Assembly: GCA_002478575.1 (NCBI GenBank)
Contig: DLOX01000195.1
Span: 1-6,164, forward strand
Direction: 5' to 3'
Origin: Sphingomonadales bacterium UBA7473
GTDB taxonomy: Bacteria; Pseudomonadota; Alphaproteobacteria; Sphingomonadales; Sphingomonadaceae
DNA length: 6,164 nt
Shown: positions 5,109 to 6,164 of the stretch, in pieces
How the letters are laid out: each line of letters begins with the position of its first letter
Position numbering within the stretch: position 1 is the first letter of the stretch
Notes under the pieces: model-generated
Seen by the model: only the letters and a program-made list of their open reading frames with translations
Databases searched by the model: none
What the model was told of the DNA's origin: nothing
Position numbers and translations under genes: made by a program

Positions 5109-6164
5109 GCGATGCCATTCACCCCTTCACTCTCTCGGTCGATCAGTCCGAACTCGATATGCTCCAAACACGGCTGGCGATGACGCGGTGGCCGGAGGCT
5201 GAGACCGTTTCGGATTGGTCGCAAGGTGCTCCGCTCACGAAAGTCCACGCGCTGATTGACCATTGGCAGCATCGCTATGATTGGCGGCGCTGCGAAGCGA
5301 TGCTGAATGGCTGGGGCATGCATGTGACCGAGATTGACGGGCTCGACATTCATTTCTGCCACATCCGATCCCCGCATGAAGGGGCAATGCCTTTGATCAT
5401 GACGCACGGCTGGCCGGGGTCGATCATCGAGTTTTGCCATGTTGTCGGGCCGCTGACCAACCCAACGGCCTTTGGCGGCAAGGCGGAAGATGCCTTTCAT
5501 TTGGTTCTGCCTTCCCTCCCCGGCTATGGTTTTTCGGGCAAACCAACGAAGAGCGGTTGGGGGATTGAGCGCATAGCCAAGGCGTGGGACGCGCTGATGG
5601 ATCGGCTAGGCTATGGCGATCATTATCTTGCGCAAGGCGGGGACTGGGGGAGCGCCGTGACCGCGCAGCTTGGCATTCTTGCTCCATCCGGGCTGAAGGC
5701 GATCCATGTGAACATGGCGGTCGCGCGGCCTAATCCCGAAGACATGGCGGACATGACCGACTTTGAGAAAGCGTCTTTGGCGAGCCTTCAAGCCTATATG
5801 ACCGATGGCAATGGCTATGCGCAGCAGCAAAAGAGCCGCCCGCAAACCCTCGGATACGGGCTGGCCGATTCTCCTGCTGGTCAAGCGGCATGGGTCTATG
5901 AGAAGTTCCAAGGCTGGAGTGATGCAGGCGACGATCCTGATGCGGCATTTGGCAAAGATGCGCTGCTCGACAACATCATGCTCTATTGGCTGACCAACAG
6001 CGGCGCATCATCCGCAAGGCTCTACTGGGAGAGCTTTGGCAGCTTCGCCGCAACAAAGGTCGAAGTGCCCGCAGGCATCACAGCCTTCCCAAAAGAAATC
6101 TTCCGCCCCTCAAAGCGTTGCGCGGAGAAGGTTTACTCCAATCTCATCTACTACAGCGAAGCGA
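5105..6164 (+). CDS. epoxide hydrolase, microsomal/EHN type (3' end outside window)
   Basis: 353 codons are visible and the frame is open at the right edge. The protein opens like EHN-type epoxide hydrolases (HPFTLSVDQSELDML), followed by an alpha/beta-hydrolase domain. HGWPGS (101-106) supplies the oxyanion hole, GGDWG places the nucleophile Asp180, and Tyr308 in ARLYWES is a probable lid tyrosine. Glu331 in FPKEIF matches the acid Glu404 of human microsomal epoxide hydrolase. The catalytic His should lie near residue 358, about five codons past the edge. These enzymes open epoxides to diols; substrates range from xenobiotics to terpenoid epoxides, and none can be chosen here. The start codon overlaps the toxin stop, with AGGCGG at 5093-5098 six bases upstream, so it may be translated by coupling from the toxin-antitoxin mRNA. 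Full length is probably near 385-400 residues. Confidence 0.93.
   Translation, partial: MSDAIHPFTLSVDQSELDMLQTRLAMTRWPEAETVSDWSQGAPLTKVHALIDHWQHRYDWRRCEAMLNGWGMHVTEIDGLDIHFCHIRSPHEGAMPLIMTHGWPGSIIEFCHVVGPLTNPTAFGGKAEDAFHLVLPSLPGYGFSGKPTKSGWGIERIAKAWDALMDRLGYGDHYLAQGGDWGSAVTAQLGILAPSGLKAIHVNMAVARPNPEDMADMTDFEKASLASLQAYMTDGNGYAQQQKSRPQTLGYGLADSPAGQAAWVYEKFQGWSDAGDDPDAAFGKDALLDNIMLYWLTNSGASSARLYWESFGSFAATKVEVPAGITAFPKEIFRPSKRCAEKVYSNLIYYSEA

Overview
The window looks like a stretch of alphaproteobacterial chromosome, most probably from a sphingomonad-type organism (Sphingomonadales). This rests on family resemblance of the thiolase, the Fur/Zur-type regulator and the DXS, and on moderately GC-rich coding DNA. 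It is a judgement from protein character, not a database result. Every gene I can support is on the + strand, and coding density is very high.

Left part (1-1470): the 3' end of a MaoC/NodN-type hot-dog dehydratase, then a complete 392-residue acetyl-CoA acyltransferase (thiolase). A perfect GC-rich hairpin follows the thiolase. Hydratase plus thiolase points to beta-oxidation-type acyl-CoA metabolism. Middle part (1494-3973): a Fur-superfamily regulator of the Zur type, then dxs, the first enzyme of the MEP isoprenoid pathway. The regulator keeps the four-cysteine structural zinc site but has lost most of the classical sensory-site ligands.

Right part (3970-6164): the dxs stop codon overlaps the TTG start of a small unrecognised protein with one membrane helix. 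Next comes a promoter/operator region with repeated ACTAGTCA sites, then a type II toxin-antitoxin pair: a Phd/YefM-type antitoxin and a VapC/FitB-type PIN toxin. The toxin stop overlaps the start of an epoxide hydrolase by four bases (ATGA), and that gene runs off the right edge. Sampled lines of the small membrane-protein gene and the toxin are about 47-50% G+C, against about 60-67% in sampled dxs lines. The block between dxs and the epoxide hydrolase may therefore be of different origin.

Two points deserve most attention. First, a toxin-antitoxin operon is translationally joined to a metabolic hydrolase and so may impose its autoregulation on it. Second, the Zur-type regulator has an altered metal-sensing site. 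I see no RNA genes, CRISPR arrays, insertion sequences or clear attachment sites, and nothing that amounts to a wholly new system.
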